The notes: generated from the sequence alone by a model not told the origin. DNA of 64,000 nucleotides from Nitratireductor soli (GCF_001050155.1 NZ_LFVY01000015.1:1-64000), one strand, 5' to 3'. Positions 54,866-64,000 are shown, counted from the stretch's first letter. A program made the numbers and translations.

Positions 54866-55417
54866 TCAATCGCCCTCGAAGGCGATCAGCGTGTGGACGT
54901 CGACGCCGAGCGCCTCGAGCTTGGCGCGGCCGCCGAGATCGGGCAGGTCGATGACGAAGCAGGCGGCGACGATCTCGGCGCCCATCCGGGTGAGCAGCTT
55001 CACCGCGCCCTCGGCCGTGCCGCCAGTGGCGATCAGGTCGTCGACCAGGATCACCTTCTCGCCCGGCTTCACGGCGTCCCGGTGCATCTCCATCTCGTCG
55101 AGCCCGTACTCCAGGCTGTAGGCGACGCGCACCGTGTCGTGCGGCAGCTTGCCCTTCTTGCGGATCGGGATGAAGCCGGAGGAGAGCTGGTGGGCAATGG
55201 CCCCGCCGAGGATGAAACCGCGCGCCTCGATGCCGGCGATCTTGTCGATCTTCGCCCCGGCATAAGGATGCACCAGCTCGTCCACGGCGCGCCGAAAAGC
55301 GCGCGCATTGCCCAGAAGCGTGGTGATGTCACGAAACAATATGCCGGGCTTCGGATAGTCCGGAATGGTGCGGATCGCCGAAAGAAGCGTGTCCTGAAGT
55401 GTCTGTGAAGCTGCCAT
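54866..55417 (-). CDS. apt: Adenine phosphoribosyltransferase
   Basis: A 183-residue purine-salvage enzyme: adenine plus PRPP gives AMP. Conserved parts are [20 protein letters not shown], the [16 protein letters not shown] loop, and the PRPP motif [20 protein letters not shown]. The length is standard. It lies downstream of petC on the same strand but is separated from it by a strong terminator. It uses PRPP made by Prs (42.4 kb). Confidence 0.96.
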   Translation of the reverse strand: MAASQTLQDTLLSAIRTIPDYPKPGILFRDITTLLGNARAFRRAVDELVHPYAGAKIDKIAGIEARGFILGGAIAHQLSSGFIPIRKKGKLPHDTVRVAYSLEYGLDEMEMHRDAVKPGEKVILVDDLIATGGTAEGAVKLLTRMGAEIVAACFVIDLPDLGGRAKLEALGVDVHTLIAFEGD

Positions 55418-55461
55418 GTGCCCTGCCCCGGTTCACCCGTTTGTGCCGCGTTGCGGCGCAA

Positions 55462-55492
55462 AAGAAAAGGGCGCTTCGACAGCGCCCTTGCC
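55462..55492 (-). terminator. Intrinsic terminator of petABC
   Basis: On the minus strand AAGGGCGCT and AGCGCCCTT form a 9-bp stem around GTCGA, followed by TTCTTTTG. It is 27 bases past the petC stop. Confidence 0.88.
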
Positions 55493-55516
55493 TGTTTCCA
55501 TTTGACGGCGATGCGC

Positions 55517-56341
55517 TCAGTGCGCTTCCGACCAGATCTTGCGCTTGGTCAGATACATCAGGCCGGCGAACAGGACGAGGAAGATCATCACCGTGAAGCC
55601 GGTTGCCTTGCGCGCCTCCAGGTGCGGCTCGGCCGCCCACATGAGGAACGCCGACACGTCGCGGGCATACTGGTCGACCGTTTCAGGCGTGCCGTCCTCG
55701 TAGGTCACCTGGCCATCGGAGATCGGGTCGGCCATGGCGAGCGAGGCCGAACCGAGGAAGTAAGGGTTGTAGTGCGTGCCCTCGGGAATCTCATGCTCGC
55801 CCGGATCCTCGCCATAGCCCGTCAGCAGCGCATGGATGTAGTCCGGGCCAGCCTCGGCATACTGCGTGAAGACGTCGAAGACGAAGGTCGGGAAACCACG
55901 CTCGACCGCGCGCGCCTTGGCGATCAGCGAGAAGTCGGGCGGCGCTGCGCCGTTGTTGGACGCGGCCGCCTGCTCGGGATTGGCGAAGGGCGCCGGGAAC
56001 TTGTCGGAAGGCTTGGCGGCGCGCATGAACATGTCGCCCGCTTCGTCCGGGCCGTCCTGCACTTCGTATTCCGATGCGATCGCCTTCACCTGGGCCTCGG
56101 AATAGCCGAGATCCTCGAGGTTGCGGAAAGCCACCAGGTTGAGCGAATGGCAGGCTGCGCAGACTTCGCGGTAGATCTTGAAACCGCGCTGCAACTGGCC
56201 CTTGTCATAGGTGCCGAACGGGCCGGCGAACGACCAATCCTGCTCGACCGGCTTCTTGATCGGATACTCTGCGGCGTTGGCGGCCGTGACAGCGGCCAGG
56301 CCGAGGCCGAGCGCGGCCAGTCCGTTGAGGACGTTCTTCAT
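55517..56341 (-). CDS. petC: Cytochrome c1
   Basis: A 274-residue heme protein of the bc1 complex, passing electrons from the Rieske protein to cytochrome c. A signal peptide ends near ANAAE (residue 24). The heme motif is CAACH at residues 61-65. A C-terminal membrane anchor spans FTVMIFLVLFAGLMYL. The start at 56341 has AAAGGA upstream; ATG 56362 is seven codons earlier. In some alphaproteobacteria cytochromes b and c1 are made as one polypeptide; here they are separate genes. Confidence 0.95.
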   Translation of the reverse strand: MKNVLNGLAALGLGLAAVTAANAAEYPIKKPVEQDWSFAGPFGTYDKGQLQRGFKIYREVCAACHSLNLVAFRNLEDLGYSEAQVKAIASEYEVQDGPDEAGDMFMRAAKPSDKFPAPFANPEQAAASNNGAAPPDFSLIAKARAVERGFPTFVFDVFTQYAEAGPDYIHALLTGYGEDPGEHEIPEGTHYNPYFLGSASLAMADPISDGQVTYEDGTPETVDQYARDVSAFLMWAAEPHLEARKATGFTVMIFLVLFAGLMYLTKRKIWSEAH

Positions 56342-56370
56342 GGCGAAAATCCTTTTGCCCATTCTCTCGC

Positions 56371-57660
56371 TCAGCCCTTTGCCTGATCGGTGGCCGTTGC
56401 GGCCGCCACGGACGATTTCTTCTCCAGCACGGCTTCCGTGATCGAATTGGGAAGCTTGCGCGGGGTCTCGATCAGGCCGAGGACCGGCATGATGACGAGG
56501 AAGAAGACGAAGTAGTAGAGCGTCGCCGCCTGGGCCATGGCCACATAGGTGCCTTCCGCCGGGCGCGAGCCGAGCCAGCCGAGGAAGATTGCATTGAGGA
56601 CGAACAGCCAGAAGAACAGCTTGAACCAGGGCCGGTAGACCGCCGAGCGGACCTTCGACGTGTCGAGCCAGGGCACGACGAACAGGACGGCGATGGCGCC
56701 GAACATGGCCAGCACGCCACCGAGCTTCGAATCGATCGGCCCGATGTTGAAGGTGATGGCGCGCAGGATGGCGTAGAATGGCAGGAAATACCATTCGGGC
56801 ACGATGTGCGCCGGTGTCTTCAACGCATCGGCCTCGATGTAGTTGTCCGGATGGCCGAGGAAGTTCGGAATGTAGAAGACGAAATAGGCGAACACGGCCA
56901 GGAACACGACCATGGCGAAGGCGTCCTTCACCGTCGCGTAAGGCGTGAAGGCGACCGTGTCGGTCTTCTGCTTCACCTCGATGCCGGTCGGGTTGGTCTG
57001 GCCCACCACGTGCAGCGCCCACACGTGCAGGACGACGACGCCGGCGATCATGAAGGGCAGCAGATAGTGCAGCGAGAAGAAGCGGTTCAGCGTCGGATTG
57101 TCGACGGCGAAGCCGCCGAGCAGGAGCTGCTGGATCCACTCGCCGACCAGCGGGATGGCGGTGAAGAAGCCGGTGATGACGGTCGCGCCCCAGAAGCTCA
57201 TCTGGCCCCAGGGAAGCACGTAGCCCATGAAGGCGGTCGCCATCATCAGGAGATAGATGATGCAGCCGAGGATCCACAGCAGTTCGCGCGGCGCCTTGTA
57301 GGAACCGTAATAGAGACCGCGGAAGATGTGCACGTAGACGGCGACGAAGAACATCGACGCGCCGTTCGAATGCAGGTAGCGCAGGAGCCAGCCGGAGTTG
57401 ACGTCGCGCATGATCTTCTCGACCGAGTTGAACGCAACCTCGGTGCTGGCCGCGTAATGCATCGCCAGCACGATGCCGGTGAGGATCTGCGCCACCAGCA
57501 TGATCGAAAGAATGCCGCCGAACGTGTAGGCATAGTTCAGATTGCGCGGCACCGGATAGGCCACGAAGGAATCATAGACCAGACGCGGAAGCGGCAGGCG
57601 CGCATCCATCCAGCGGCCGAAGCCGCTCTTGGGCGTGTAGGTCGAATGTCCAGCGCTCAT
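56371..57660 (-). CDS. petB: Cytochrome b of the bc1 complex
   Basis: A 429-residue, eight-helix membrane subunit holding hemes bL and bH and the quinol/quinone sites. The heme His pairs are seen in [20 protein letters not shown] and in the [20 protein letters not shown] region, and the Qo-site PEW is in [16 protein letters not shown]. The C-terminus has a short Lys/Ala extension. It lies between petA and petC; a mosaic repeat separates it from petA. Confidence 0.97.
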   Translation of the reverse strand: MSAGHSTYTPKSGFGRWMDARLPLPRLVYDSFVAYPVPRNLNYAYTFGGILSIMLVAQILTGIVLAMHYAASTEVAFNSVEKIMRDVNSGWLLRYLHSNGASMFFVAVYVHIFRGLYYGSYKAPRELLWILGCIIYLLMMATAFMGYVLPWGQMSFWGATVITGFFTAIPLVGEWIQQLLLGGFAVDNPTLNRFFSLHYLLPFMIAGVVVLHVWALHVVGQTNPTGIEVKQKTDTVAFTPYATVKDAFAMVVFLAVFAYFVFYIPNFLGHPDNYIEADALKTPAHIVPEWYFLPFYAILRAITFNIGPIDSKLGGVLAMFGAIAVLFVVPWLDTSKVRSAVYRPWFKLFFWLFVLNAIFLGWLGSRPAEGTYVAMAQAATLYYFVFFLVIMPVLGLIETPRKLPNSITEAVLEKKSSVAAATATDQAKG

Positions 57661-57684
57661 AGAAAATCCCCTCTCGCCAGGACT

Positions 57685-57786
57685 GGATCAGTTCATCGTT
57701 TCACGAAATCGACGAACTGATCCGACTCATTCTTTTCCGCGTTTCCGCGGATGTCGGATGTTTCCATCCGACTGCAAATGCTCTAG
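57685..57786. repeat. Mosaic hairpin repeat, copy 7, inside petABC
   Basis: The first module differs: TCAGTTCATCGTTTCACGAA pairs with TCGACGAACTGA. Modules 2 and 3 are conserved (CCGCGTTTCCGCGG and CGGATGTTTCCATCCG), ending CTGCAAATGCTCTA. The petA stop codon lies in the final CTA. Confidence 0.85.
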
Positions 57787-58346
57787 CCGATCTCGATGAC
57801 CGTATCGGACGTGAATGCAAAGGTCGGCACGGCCAGGTTCTCCGGCGCCGGGCCTTTGCGGATGCGGCCGGCCGTGTCGTAGTGCGAACCGTGGCACGGG
57901 CAGAACCAGCCGCCGAAATCGCCGGCCTGGCCGAGCGGGACGCAGCCCAGATGGGTGCAGACGCCGACCATCACCAGCCAGTTCTCCTTGCCTTCGCCAG
58001 CCGAACGATCGGTATCGGTGGCCGGTGCATCGGCAGGAATGTTGGCGTTGCGGGCGACAGGGTCCTTGAGGTCTTCCAGCGGAACGGCCTTGGCCTCCTC
58101 GATCTCCTTCTCCGTGCGATTACGGACGAAGACCGGGCGGCCGCGCCATTTGACCGTCAGCGACATGCCCGGCTCGACGCCGGAGACATCCACCTGGATC
58201 GACGCCAGTGCGCGGGTGGAGGCATCCGGCCGCATCTGGTCGATGAACGGCCAGGCAACGCCAGCGGCGCCAACGGCCCCGGCCACGCCTGTCGCGACGT
58301 AGAGAAAATCACGCCTAGTATGTTCGGTCGAATCGGTAGCGCTCAC
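57783..58346 (-). CDS. petA: Ubiquinol-cytochrome c reductase Rieske iron-sulfur subunit
   Basis: A 187-residue [2Fe-2S] protein. A twin-arginine signal-anchor [11 protein letters not shown] is at residues 10-20 with a membrane helix to about 36. Cluster ligands are C130 and H132 (CTHLGC) and C149 and H152 (CPCHGSHYD), with C135/C151 forming the disulfide. It is the first gene of petABC. A mosaic repeat occupies the gap to petB, which may separate or stabilise the messages. Confidence 0.97.
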   Translation of the reverse strand: MSATDSTEHTRRDFLYVATGVAGAVGAAGVAWPFIDQMRPDASTRALASIQVDVSGVEPGMSLTVKWRGRPVFVRNRTEKEIEEAKAVPLEDLKDPVARNANIPADAPATDTDRSAGEGKENWLVMVGVCTHLGCVPLGQAGDFGGWFCPCHGSHYDTAGRIRKGPAPENLAVPTFAFTSDTVIEIG

Positions 58347-58628
58347 GGGACTGCGATCCTTTCACCTCAGTTCGGCCGGTCAGGAAGCCTCATTGCACGT
58401 CAAACCCAGGCAATCCGCTGCCCATGGCAACAAATACCCGGCCCTGCTCCGGCATTTTTCGATGGTTTCTATGCGCCATGCCGACGCTTGTCCAGACGCG
58501 CAAACTAAGACAGGGCAGATTGTCGCGGGCAAAACACAACGAATAAAGATGAGTAGTTTAGTCCTATTATCTCCTCGCTCGGCCCGCAAGCCTCGCGGCA
58601 GCCATGCGCGGTCATTCTGATGCGGGCC

Positions 58629-59384
58629 TCACACGGCGGCGGTCGCCTCGAAGGTGAACACGGCGGCGTCCTCATCCGGCAGGCAGCCATGCCGATAGTC
58701 GCCGGAAACGACGATGTTCGAAAAGCCGGCCTCCCGCAGCGCCAGTTCGAACTCCAGGAGACCCCAGAAGCGGAGATGGAACAGTTCGAGCGCGCTGGCA
58801 ACGAGCGTCCCGCCGCGCCAATGCTCGTAGCGCAGCTGGGACAGCGTGGTCTGGCGCGCAAAGCTGCGCGCGACACGATCCTCGCGCAGGGTCAGGACAT
58901 CCTCCCCGGCCTGCCATTGCCGGACGGCGCCGGGCGCATCCGTCAGGCTGGACAGTGGATCGAGATCGACGATCAACCGGCCCGCCGGCAGCAGCGCATC
59001 GTGGAAACGGCGCAGCACGGCGCGCGCTGATTCGGGCTCGGTCAGAAGCTGGAACGATCCGGCCGGAACGATCACCGCCGCGAAGCGCTCGGCGTAGGAG
59101 AACGTTTCGAAGCGCTGGAGATCGATGGGTGCGGGCAGGCCGCGCGCAACGCACGCTTCCCGGCAAAGGGCGATCATTTCCGGCGATGCATCGAAGCCGC
59201 GCATGTCGAGACCTGCCTCCAGCAGCGGGATGAGAACCCGGCCATTGCCGGCGGCCGGCTCGAGAATGGGGCCGCCGCAGCCCTTGAGCCGCTGGCGGTA
59301 GAACGCGATGTCGCCGAAGGAGCGGCCGATCGGCTTGTCCAGATGATAGACCCAGGCGGCCAGCGTGCCGTAGCGGTTTTCCAT
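58629..59384 (-). CDS. Class I SAM-dependent methyltransferase
   Basis: A 251-residue methyltransferase. The SAM-binding motif I reads ILEPAAGNGRVLIPLLEAGL near residues 40-59, motif II LDMRGFDASPEMIALCREAC follows, and GRLIVDLDPL is motif IV. The start (MENRYGTLAAWVYHLDKPIG) is chosen at the first good ATG; longer frames lack homology-like sequence. The substrate cannot be inferred. It is upstream of petA on the same strand but about 280 bases away. Confidence 0.88.
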   Translation of the reverse strand: MENRYGTLAAWVYHLDKPIGRSFGDIAFYRQRLKGCGGPILEPAAGNGRVLIPLLEAGLDMRGFDASPEMIALCREACVARGLPAPIDLQRFETFSYAERFAAVIVPAGSFQLLTEPESARAVLRRFHDALLPAGRLIVDLDPLSSLTDAPGAVRQWQAGEDVLTLREDRVARSFARQTTLSQLRYEHWRGGTLVASALELFHLRFWGLLEFELALREAGFSNIVVSGDYRHGCLPDEDAAVFTFEATAAV

Positions 59385-59505
59385 GATTTGGCCTCTCACA
59401 CGCGACAGGCACGGCCTGCGCAAACCTGGCGGAAGTGCCATCGCGCCGACCAAAGGGCAAGCCGGTCACGCCGGGGAAAGGAGTGATCCACGCGGCCACG
59501 CGGCC

Positions 59506-59823
59506 TCAGCGCGCGCCGAGCCGCGCCAGCACCCGGCGCGGAATGCCAAGGTCGCAGATCACCGCCTCATGGCCGCGAAAGCCGCACAGTTCGCGCTGGA
59601 TGAAATAGCCGTGCACCGCGTCCGCCGCTGCCTGGAGCAGGCGGTGCGCCCGCTCGGCGTCCGTCCCGTCATCCTGCGCCAGCCGCAGCAGCGCCGCCTC
59701 GGCGCGGCGGCCGGCATGACCGAGCGAGGACGCCTGTTCGGCGAGGATCTCCTGCTGCAGCACCGTGTCGCCGCTGATGGGATGCGGGACCAGGCCAGTG
59801 ATCGTGTTCGGCAGTTTCAGCAT
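59506..59823 (-). CDS. DUF6665-like small protein
   Basis: A 105-residue helical protein. The conserved-looking core is DTVLQQEILAEQASSLGHAG, RRAEAALLRL and a C-terminal VICDLGIPRRVLARLGAR. The pattern resembles the DUF6665 group of alphaproteobacterial proteins with no known role. It lies 121 bases upstream of the methyltransferase gene on the same strand. Confidence 0.6.
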   Translation of the reverse strand: MLKLPNTITGLVPHPISGDTVLQQEILAEQASSLGHAGRRAEAALLRLAQDDGTDAERAHRLLQAAADAVHGYFIQRELCGFRGHEAVICDLGIPRRVLARLGAR

Positions 59824-59920
59824 CGCACCTCGCCGCGCATCCGGCGTCTCGACAAGCGGTTCAACGGCGCATATTTTGCCGCCTCAGGCAGCGTTCATCA
59901 ACCCGCAAGGCACGATCGCC

Positions 59921-60553
59921 ATGACGTTCATCGAACTCGCAACCTTCACAGTCGTCGCAGCCCTCCTGGTGATGTCACCGGGACCGAACGGCGTGCTGAT
60001 CGCCAAGACCGTGCCGACCTCCGGCAAGGCGGCGGGCTTCGCCAACATCGCCGGCTTCTTCGCCGCCTTCTATGTGCATGGCGCGCTGTCGATCCTCGGC
60101 ATCTCGATCATCCTGGTGCAGTCGGCCAACGCCTTCTTCGTCGTCAAGATGTTGGGTGCTGCCTATCTCTGCTACATCGGCGCCAAGGCCTTGTGGCAGG
60201 CCTGGAAGGGCGCACCGGTGGCACCGGCGGTCGCCCCGGCCAAGCGCCGCCGGACGCTGGCCAAGGCGGCAATGGAAGGCTTCCTCACCAACGCGCTGAA
60301 CCCAAAGGTGTCGATGTTCTACCTGGCGGCGTTTCCGCAATTCATCCCGGTCAATGCCGATGCCACGCTGTGGGCCTTCCTGCTGGTCGTCATCCACTCG
60401 CTGTTGAACATCGTCTGGTTCTCGAGCCTGGTGCTCGTGTTCTCGACATTGAAGTCGTTCGGCAGCCGCGCCAGCGTCCAGCGCTGGCTGAAGGCGACGA
60501 CCGGCGCGGTGTTCATCGGCTTCGGGCTGAAACTGGCGACAATGCGGCCCTGA
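59921..60553 (+). CDS. LysE/RhtB family exporter
   Basis: A 210-residue six-helix efflux protein of the LysE superfamily. The start MTFIELATFTVVAALLVMSP and the SPGPNGVLIAKTV signature are typical; NALNPKVSMFYLAAFPQFI near residue 128 is the second signature. It probably exports an amino acid or related metabolite. Its last 41 bases overlap the 3' end of the convergent EamA gene. Confidence 0.9.
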   Translation: MTFIELATFTVVAALLVMSPGPNGVLIAKTVPTSGKAAGFANIAGFFAAFYVHGALSILGISIILVQSANAFFVVKMLGAAYLCYIGAKALWQAWKGAPVAPAVAPAKRRRTLAKAAMEGFLTNALNPKVSMFYLAAFPQFIPVNADATLWAFLLVVIHSLLNIVWFSSLVLVFSTLKSFGSRASVQRWLKATTGAVFIGFGLKLATMRP

Positions 60554-61412
60554 CGGTCGCTTTCTTTCTTGCAACCGTCAGCACCAGGCCCAGAAGAACG
60601 AGGCAGGCGGCGACGACGCGCAGGAAGCCGAATTCCTCGCCCAGAACCAGCGCCGACGAGCTCATGCCGAAGATCGGCACCAGCAGCGAAAACGGCGCCA
60701 CCTGGCCGGCACCATAGGTGCGGATCAGCTTGCCCCATGCGGCAAAGCCGAAGATGGTCGCGCCGAAGGCGATGTAGACGACCGTGCCGACACCCAGCCA
60801 GTCGAGATTGACCATTGCCGCCTGTTGCCGGTCCCAGCCTTCCACCAGAAGCGACAGGAAGAACAGCGGGATGGGCGGGATCAGGCTCGCATGCACCATC
60901 AGGTGAAGCATGTCGACCTGCCCGGCCTTCTTCATGATCAGGTTCGACACCGCCCAGGAAAACGCCCCGCCGATGGCCAGCGTCAGGCCGAGCGCAGTGA
61001 CTCGGCCATCGACGGTCAAGGCGATCAGGCCGATGCCGCAGAAAGCCACGACGGTGCCGAGAAGCTGGAGCGCTCCGGGCCGCTCGCCGAGAAAGACGGC
61101 GGCCAGGATGATGGTGAAGAATGCCTGCACCTGCATGACCAGCGATGCGAGGCCTGCCGACAGGCCGACATCCATGGCCATGAAGAGCAGGGTGAACTGG
61201 ATGATGCCGAGAAAGACGCCGACACCGAGCACGTAATGCCGCGCCACTTTCGGCCGCGGCAGGATGAAGGCGAGCGGCACTGCCGCCACGACAAAGCGCA
61301 GCGCCGAGAACAGGATCGGCGGGAAACTGCCGAGACCGACCTCGATAACCACGAAGTTGAAGCCCCAGACCGCCGCCACCAGCAGCGCCAGGAGAAAATG
61401 TGGCAATCGCAT
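60513..61412 (-). CDS. EamA/DMT family transporter
   Basis: A 299-residue ten-helix drug/metabolite transporter with two EamA repeats (about residues 8-135 and 150-285). Typical blocks are LVAAVWGFNFVVIEVGLGSF, AAVFLGERPGALQLLGTVVA and FGMSSSALVLGEEFGFLRVV. GGGGAAA precedes the ATG at 61412. The substrate is unknown. It is convergent with, and overlaps, the LysE gene at the 3' end. Confidence 0.9.
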   Translation of the reverse strand: MRLPHFLLALLVAAVWGFNFVVIEVGLGSFPPILFSALRFVVAAVPLAFILPRPKVARHYVLGVGVFLGIIQFTLLFMAMDVGLSAGLASLVMQVQAFFTIILAAVFLGERPGALQLLGTVVAFCGIGLIALTVDGRVTALGLTLAIGGAFSWAVSNLIMKKAGQVDMLHLMVHASLIPPIPLFFLSLLVEGWDRQQAAMVNLDWLGVGTVVYIAFGATIFGFAAWGKLIRTYGAGQVAPFSLLVPIFGMSSSALVLGEEFGFLRVVAACLVLLGLVLTVARKKATVRAALSPVSARSR

Positions 61413-61532
61413 CGGCGTTTCCCCGCTCAACCGCCACTCGCGATGGCGCGCCATGGAACCGCGAATGCCGGCAATTCTCAAATCAAAAGGACAGGCCGCA
61501 AAGATCAGCGAAACTGAAGAGTTGGCCGCCGC

Positions 61533-62447
61533 CTATGGCCACTTCACCTCGGGCGGCAGGCTGGAGAGGATGGACTCCACATTGCCGCCGGTCTTCAGGC
61601 CGAAGATCGTGCCGCGATCGTAGAGCAGGTTGAACTCCACATAGCGGCCGCGCCGCACCAATTGCTCCTCGCGGTCGGCTTCCGTCCAGTTGGTGTTGAA
61701 GTTCTTGCGCACCAGATGCGGGTAGACGATGGCGAAGGCGCGGCCCACATCGCGGGTGAAGTCGAAATCCGCCTGCCAGCCACCCTTTTCCTCCGGGCTC
61801 TTCAGCCAATCGTAGAAGATGCCGCCGACGCCGCGTGCCTCGTCGCGGTGCGGCAGATAGAAATACGTGTCGCACCAGGCCTTGTATTTGTCGTAGTCGA
61901 CGATGGCGGCATGCCGGTCGCAGACGAATTTCATCGCCTGATGGAAGGCCTGCGTGTCGGCATCCTCCTGGGTGCGCCGCCGCTCGAGCACCGGCGTCAG
62001 ATCGGCGCCGCCGCCGAACCATTGCCTTGTCGTCACCACCATGCGGGTGTTCATGTGAACGGCCGGCACATGCGGGTTCTGCGGATGGGCGATCAGCGAG
62101 ATGCCCGACGCCCAGAACCGTGGATCTTCATCGGCGCCGGGAATCTGCGTGCGGAAATCCGGCGAAAATTCGCCATGCACCGTCGAGACGTGAATGCCCA
62201 CTTTTTCAAAGACGCGGCCGTGCATGACCGACATCACACCGCCGCCGCCGGCCCCCTCCTCGCGCAGCCAGGGCGTCTGCTCGAAGCGGCCCGGCATGCG
62301 CGTCGACAGCGGTCCGGCCAACTCGTCCTCCAGCGCTTCGAAGGCGACGCACAACCGGTCGCGCAATTCCTCGAACCAGGCCCTGGCGGCGGTCTTCTTG
62401 TCTTCCACGCCCTCGGGCAAGCCGGCCGGGATATCTGGTTTCTGCAT
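61533..62447 (-). CDS. hemF: Oxygen-dependent coproporphyrinogen III oxidase
   Basis: A 304-residue enzyme that oxidatively decarboxylates coproporphyrinogen III to protoporphyrinogen IX in heme synthesis. The family's signature segments are intact: [51 protein letters not shown] and [26 protein letters not shown] lies about 8 bases before 62447; longer in-frame extensions read through a repeat. Heme from this pathway serves the nearby cytochrome genes. Confidence 0.96.
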   Translation of the reverse strand: MQKPDIPAGLPEGVEDKKTAARAWFEELRDRLCVAFEALEDELAGPLSTRMPGRFEQTPWLREEGAGGGGVMSVMHGRVFEKVGIHVSTVHGEFSPDFRTQIPGADEDPRFWASGISLIAHPQNPHVPAVHMNTRMVVTTRQWFGGGADLTPVLERRRTQEDADTQAFHQAMKFVCDRHAAIVDYDKYKAWCDTYFYLPHRDEARGVGGIFYDWLKSPEEKGGWQADFDFTRDVGRAFAIVYPHLVRKNFNTNWTEADREEQLVRRGRYVEFNLLYDRGTIFGLKTGGNVESILSSLPPEVKWP

Positions 62448-62479
62448 CTTTTTTCCTTTTGGACCTCCAAAGGCGCCGC

Positions 62480-62584
62480 TAGACCGGTTCAGCGTTTCAT
62501 AGAAACGCTGAACCGGTCTATCTCTTGGTTTTTCCGCATTTGTGCGGACGTCAGGTGATTCCACCTGACTGCAAAATACTCTAA
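62480..62584. repeat. Mosaic hairpin repeat, copy 8
   Basis: The first module is AGACCGGTTCAGCGTTTCAT pairing with AGAAACGCTGAACCGGTCT, a different sequence from the other copies. Then CTATCTCTTGGTTTTTCCGC, CCGCATTTGTGCGG and CAGGTGATTCCACCTG follow, ending TGCAAAATACTCTAA. It lies upstream of hemF. Confidence 0.87.
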
Positions 62585-62670
62585 GACGCGCCCGCGCAGC
62601 CCGACAAATGACTCGCAATTTCCAAGCGTGTTGCCTAATCTTCTTATCGGACGGGTCAAGGAGTTCTTTC

Positions 62671-62928
62671 GTGCGTGTGCCCGCAAAACCTCCGCTTGAA
62701 GGGCTGAAGCGCAGTATCGACAAGCACCGCGCCAAGGCAAGCCGCTTGCCGCGCGACGGATTCTTGCGGGAGACCTTCGCCCTGCCGCGCGCCCAGGCCC
62801 GCGCCAAGGCCCGCGAATGGCTGGACCGCTGGCCCAAACAAGCCTACTGGACCGAAATCGAGAGCTGGTGCGAACGCCCCGGCGACATGATCGAATTCAC
62901 CATGCGCCGCCTGCCCAGCGCCGACTGA
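62671..62928 (+). CDS. Small basic conserved hypothetical protein, GTG start
   Basis: An 85-residue, Lys/Arg-rich, soluble protein. The start is GTG at 62671: AAGGAG lies 7 bases upstream, and the frame has no suitable ATG. Sequence blocks [20 protein letters not shown] and [20 protein letters not shown] continue to a C-terminal [20 protein letters not shown]. This resembles a conserved rhizobial protein without assigned function. Divergent from hemF. Confidence 0.75.
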   Translation: MRVPAKPPLEGLKRSIDKHRAKASRLPRDGFLRETFALPRAQARAKAREWLDRWPKQAYWTEIESWCERPGDMIEFTMRRLPSAD

Positions 62929-63124
62929 CGCTCCCCCTTCGATTGCCGCGCGTGACGCGCCAGCCGCCATCCGCTCAAAGTTGCGTGATCGGCAACCAGG
63001 CAAATTTGAAGAAGTCTTGACTTGTAGCCTGCCGGGTTCCGGCTATCTTGCCGCCGTTGGGATAAAAGCGGGCCGTGTACCGCCCGTAAATATATAATTT
63101 TTATAGGAATTTTAGGAGACCTTC

Positions 63125-63625
63125 ATGTTTTCAACCCGCTCTCTAGGTGCGGCGATCATCCTTGCGGCAACGCTTGCAACCGCGCACGCCGACACGCTTC
63201 CCACCACCACTTACCTGCCACTGGACAAGGCGGTGGAAGCCGCCAGGGCGGCGGTTGAGGCGTGTGCGCAGAAGGGGTTCGCGGTGAGCGCTGCAGTCGT
63301 TGGACGCGATGGCGAAACCACGGCGCTGCTGCGCGGCAATGGTGCTGGCCCCCACACCGCCGGATCGGCCACAGGCAAGGCCTTCACCTCGGCCTCGATG
63401 GGACGTCCTTCCGGCCAACTGGCGCAAGCCATCGCCGACAATCCGCAACTGGCGGGGCTGCGTGACATGGACCGGCGCCTCGTCATTCTGGGCGGAGGCG
63501 CGCCCGTGCGCTTTGACGACGTGCTGGTTGCCGGCATCGGCGTCGGCGGCGCACCTTCCGGCACGATCGACGCCGAATGCGCCGTCGCCGGTCTGCAGGC
63601 AATCGGCGCCGCGATTCCGAACTGA
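63125..63625 (+). CDS. GlcG/HbpS-type heme-binding family protein, secreted
   Basis: A 166-residue exported protein. The signal peptide ends near ATAHA-D (residue 22), and the remainder is one GlcG/HbpS domain (LPLDKAVEAARAAVEACAQK, KGFAVSAAVVGRDGETTALL, and a C-terminal VLVAGIGVGGAPSGTIDAEC). Some members bind heme; others act in unrelated pathways. TTAGGAGA precedes the ATG. The mature protein would be periplasmic. Confidence 0.88.
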   Translation: MFSTRSLGAAIILAATLATAHADTLPTTTYLPLDKAVEAARAAVEACAQKGFAVSAAVVGRDGETTALLRGNGAGPHTAGSATGKAFTSASMGRPSGQLAQAIADNPQLAGLRDMDRRLVILGGGAPVRFDDVLVAGIGVGGAPSGTIDAECAVAGLQAIGAAIPN

Positions 63626-63662
63626 AGCATCGTCTCGACAAGGCACACAATGCTGTAGTGGA

Positions 63663-63702
63663 GCAATGCCGCAGGTGACTCCACCTGGCGGCATTGCCAT
63701 TT
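63663..63702. terminator. Palindrome between two convergent genes
   Basis: GCAATGCCGC and GCGGCATTGC enclose AGGTGACTCCACCT, itself a hairpin. It stands between the GlcG-type gene and trmL and could terminate both. The inner AGGTG..CACCT resembles module 3 of the mosaic repeat. Confidence 0.65.
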
Positions 63703-63726
63703 TGCAGGCTCGTCTCGGCGACGCGC

Positions 63727-64000
63727 CTATCGTGTCTGCCGCAGCGCCTCGCCGGCGGCCATGGCGGCGCTCATTGCCAGGTTCAGGCTGCGCGTGCCCT
63801 CCTTCATGGCGATCAGAAGCCGTGCGTCGGCGGCTTGATGCACATCCTCCGGCACGCCGGCCGTTTCACGACCGAACAGCAGGATGTCGTCCTCGCGATA
63901 GACGAATGCCGTATAGACCGTCTCTGCCCGCGTGGAGAACAGGAGAAGGCGCCGGCCCTCGCCATGCCGCCACGCCTCGAACCTCTCCCAGGACGCATGA
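63727..64000 (-). CDS. trmL: tRNA (cytidine(34)-2'-O)-methyltransferase, partial
   Basis: The C-terminal 90 residues of a SPOUT-fold tRNA/rRNA methyltransferase; the N-terminal part lies beyond the window. The knot motifs are visible: ILLFGRETAGVPEDVHQAAD (motif 2) and LIAMKEGTRSLNLAMSAAMA (motif 3), ending EALRQTR. These match TrmL, which 2'-O-methylates the wobble base of leucine tRNAs. Confidence 0.88.
   Translation of the reverse strand, partial: HASWERFEAWRHGEGRRLLLFSTRAETVYTAFVYREDDILLFGRETAGVPEDVHQAADARLLIAMKEGTRSLNLAMSAAMAAGEALRQTR

Noticed and set aside
55517-57660. Fused cytochrome b/c1 precursor gene
   Set aside because: petB has its own stop at 56371, and petC has its own start, ribosome-binding site and signal peptide.

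Overview
This is about 64 kb of GC-rich chromosome from an alphaproteobacterium. The order Hyphomicrobiales (Rhizobiales), probably a Mesorhizobium/Phyllobacteriaceae-like organism, fits best. The signs are an sqdBDC sulfolipid operon, BA14K-family proteins, a long-tailed UvrB, separate petA/petB/petC genes, and abundant rhizobial-style intergenic palindromes, several of which run into genes. No rRNA, tRNA, CRISPR array, prophage or complete insertion sequence was recognised.

Layout. 0-3.1 kb: sqdB-sqdD-sqdC, minus strand. 3.2-7.7 kb: small secreted or hypothetical proteins and a frameshifted autotransporter barrel. 7.6-11.1 kb: an accessory-looking stretch with a gene-poor segment, an orphan AIPR-like gene and a tandem duplication. 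11.1-16.1 kb: GIY-YIG protein, DUF1428, uvrB, a secreted protein and a SixA-like phosphatase. 16.3-24.2 kb: DUF2239 under a twin operator, XRE-cupin regulator with GNAT, two cold-shock genes, BA14K, an ArsR-SRPBCC-DUF1801 operon, MBL hydrolase. 24.3-29 kb: ilvE, MarR regulator, response regulator, monooxygenase, histidine kinase. 29-36.6 kb: small conserved genes, a class A beta-lactamase, paired membrane proteins, CsaA-like, YbjN, UbiK, DUF2182-DUF1326. 36.8-41.5 kb: lgt, MidA-like methyltransferase, pgeF, M24 peptidase homologue, lipoprotein. 41.5-47.3 kb: an atypical phosphoribosyltransferase, prs, FMN reductase/HxlR pair, rplY-pth-ychF. 47.3-54.4 kb: outer-membrane barrel with serine hydrolase, corA, two MaoC proteins, a subtilisin autotransporter. 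54.8-64 kb: apt, petABC, methyltransferase, transporters, hemF, a heme-binding-type protein and a partial trmL.

Much of the window is housekeeping: translation (rplY, pth, ychF, trmL), PRPP and purine salvage (prs, apt, pgeF), respiration and cofactors (petABC, ubiK, hemF), envelope (lgt, sqdBDC) and repair (uvrB). The less ordinary content is its repeats. One family is a roughly 120-bp two-hairpin element with terminal inverted repeats and paired stem changes, seen only between 16 and 32 kb. A second is a mosaic of swappable hairpins whose ends repeatedly supply stop codons. A third palindrome family lies inside the uvrB reading frame. Other items worth checking are the orphan AIPR-like gene, the DUF2239 twin operator, the ArsR operator, and the phosphoribosyltransferase divergent from prs.
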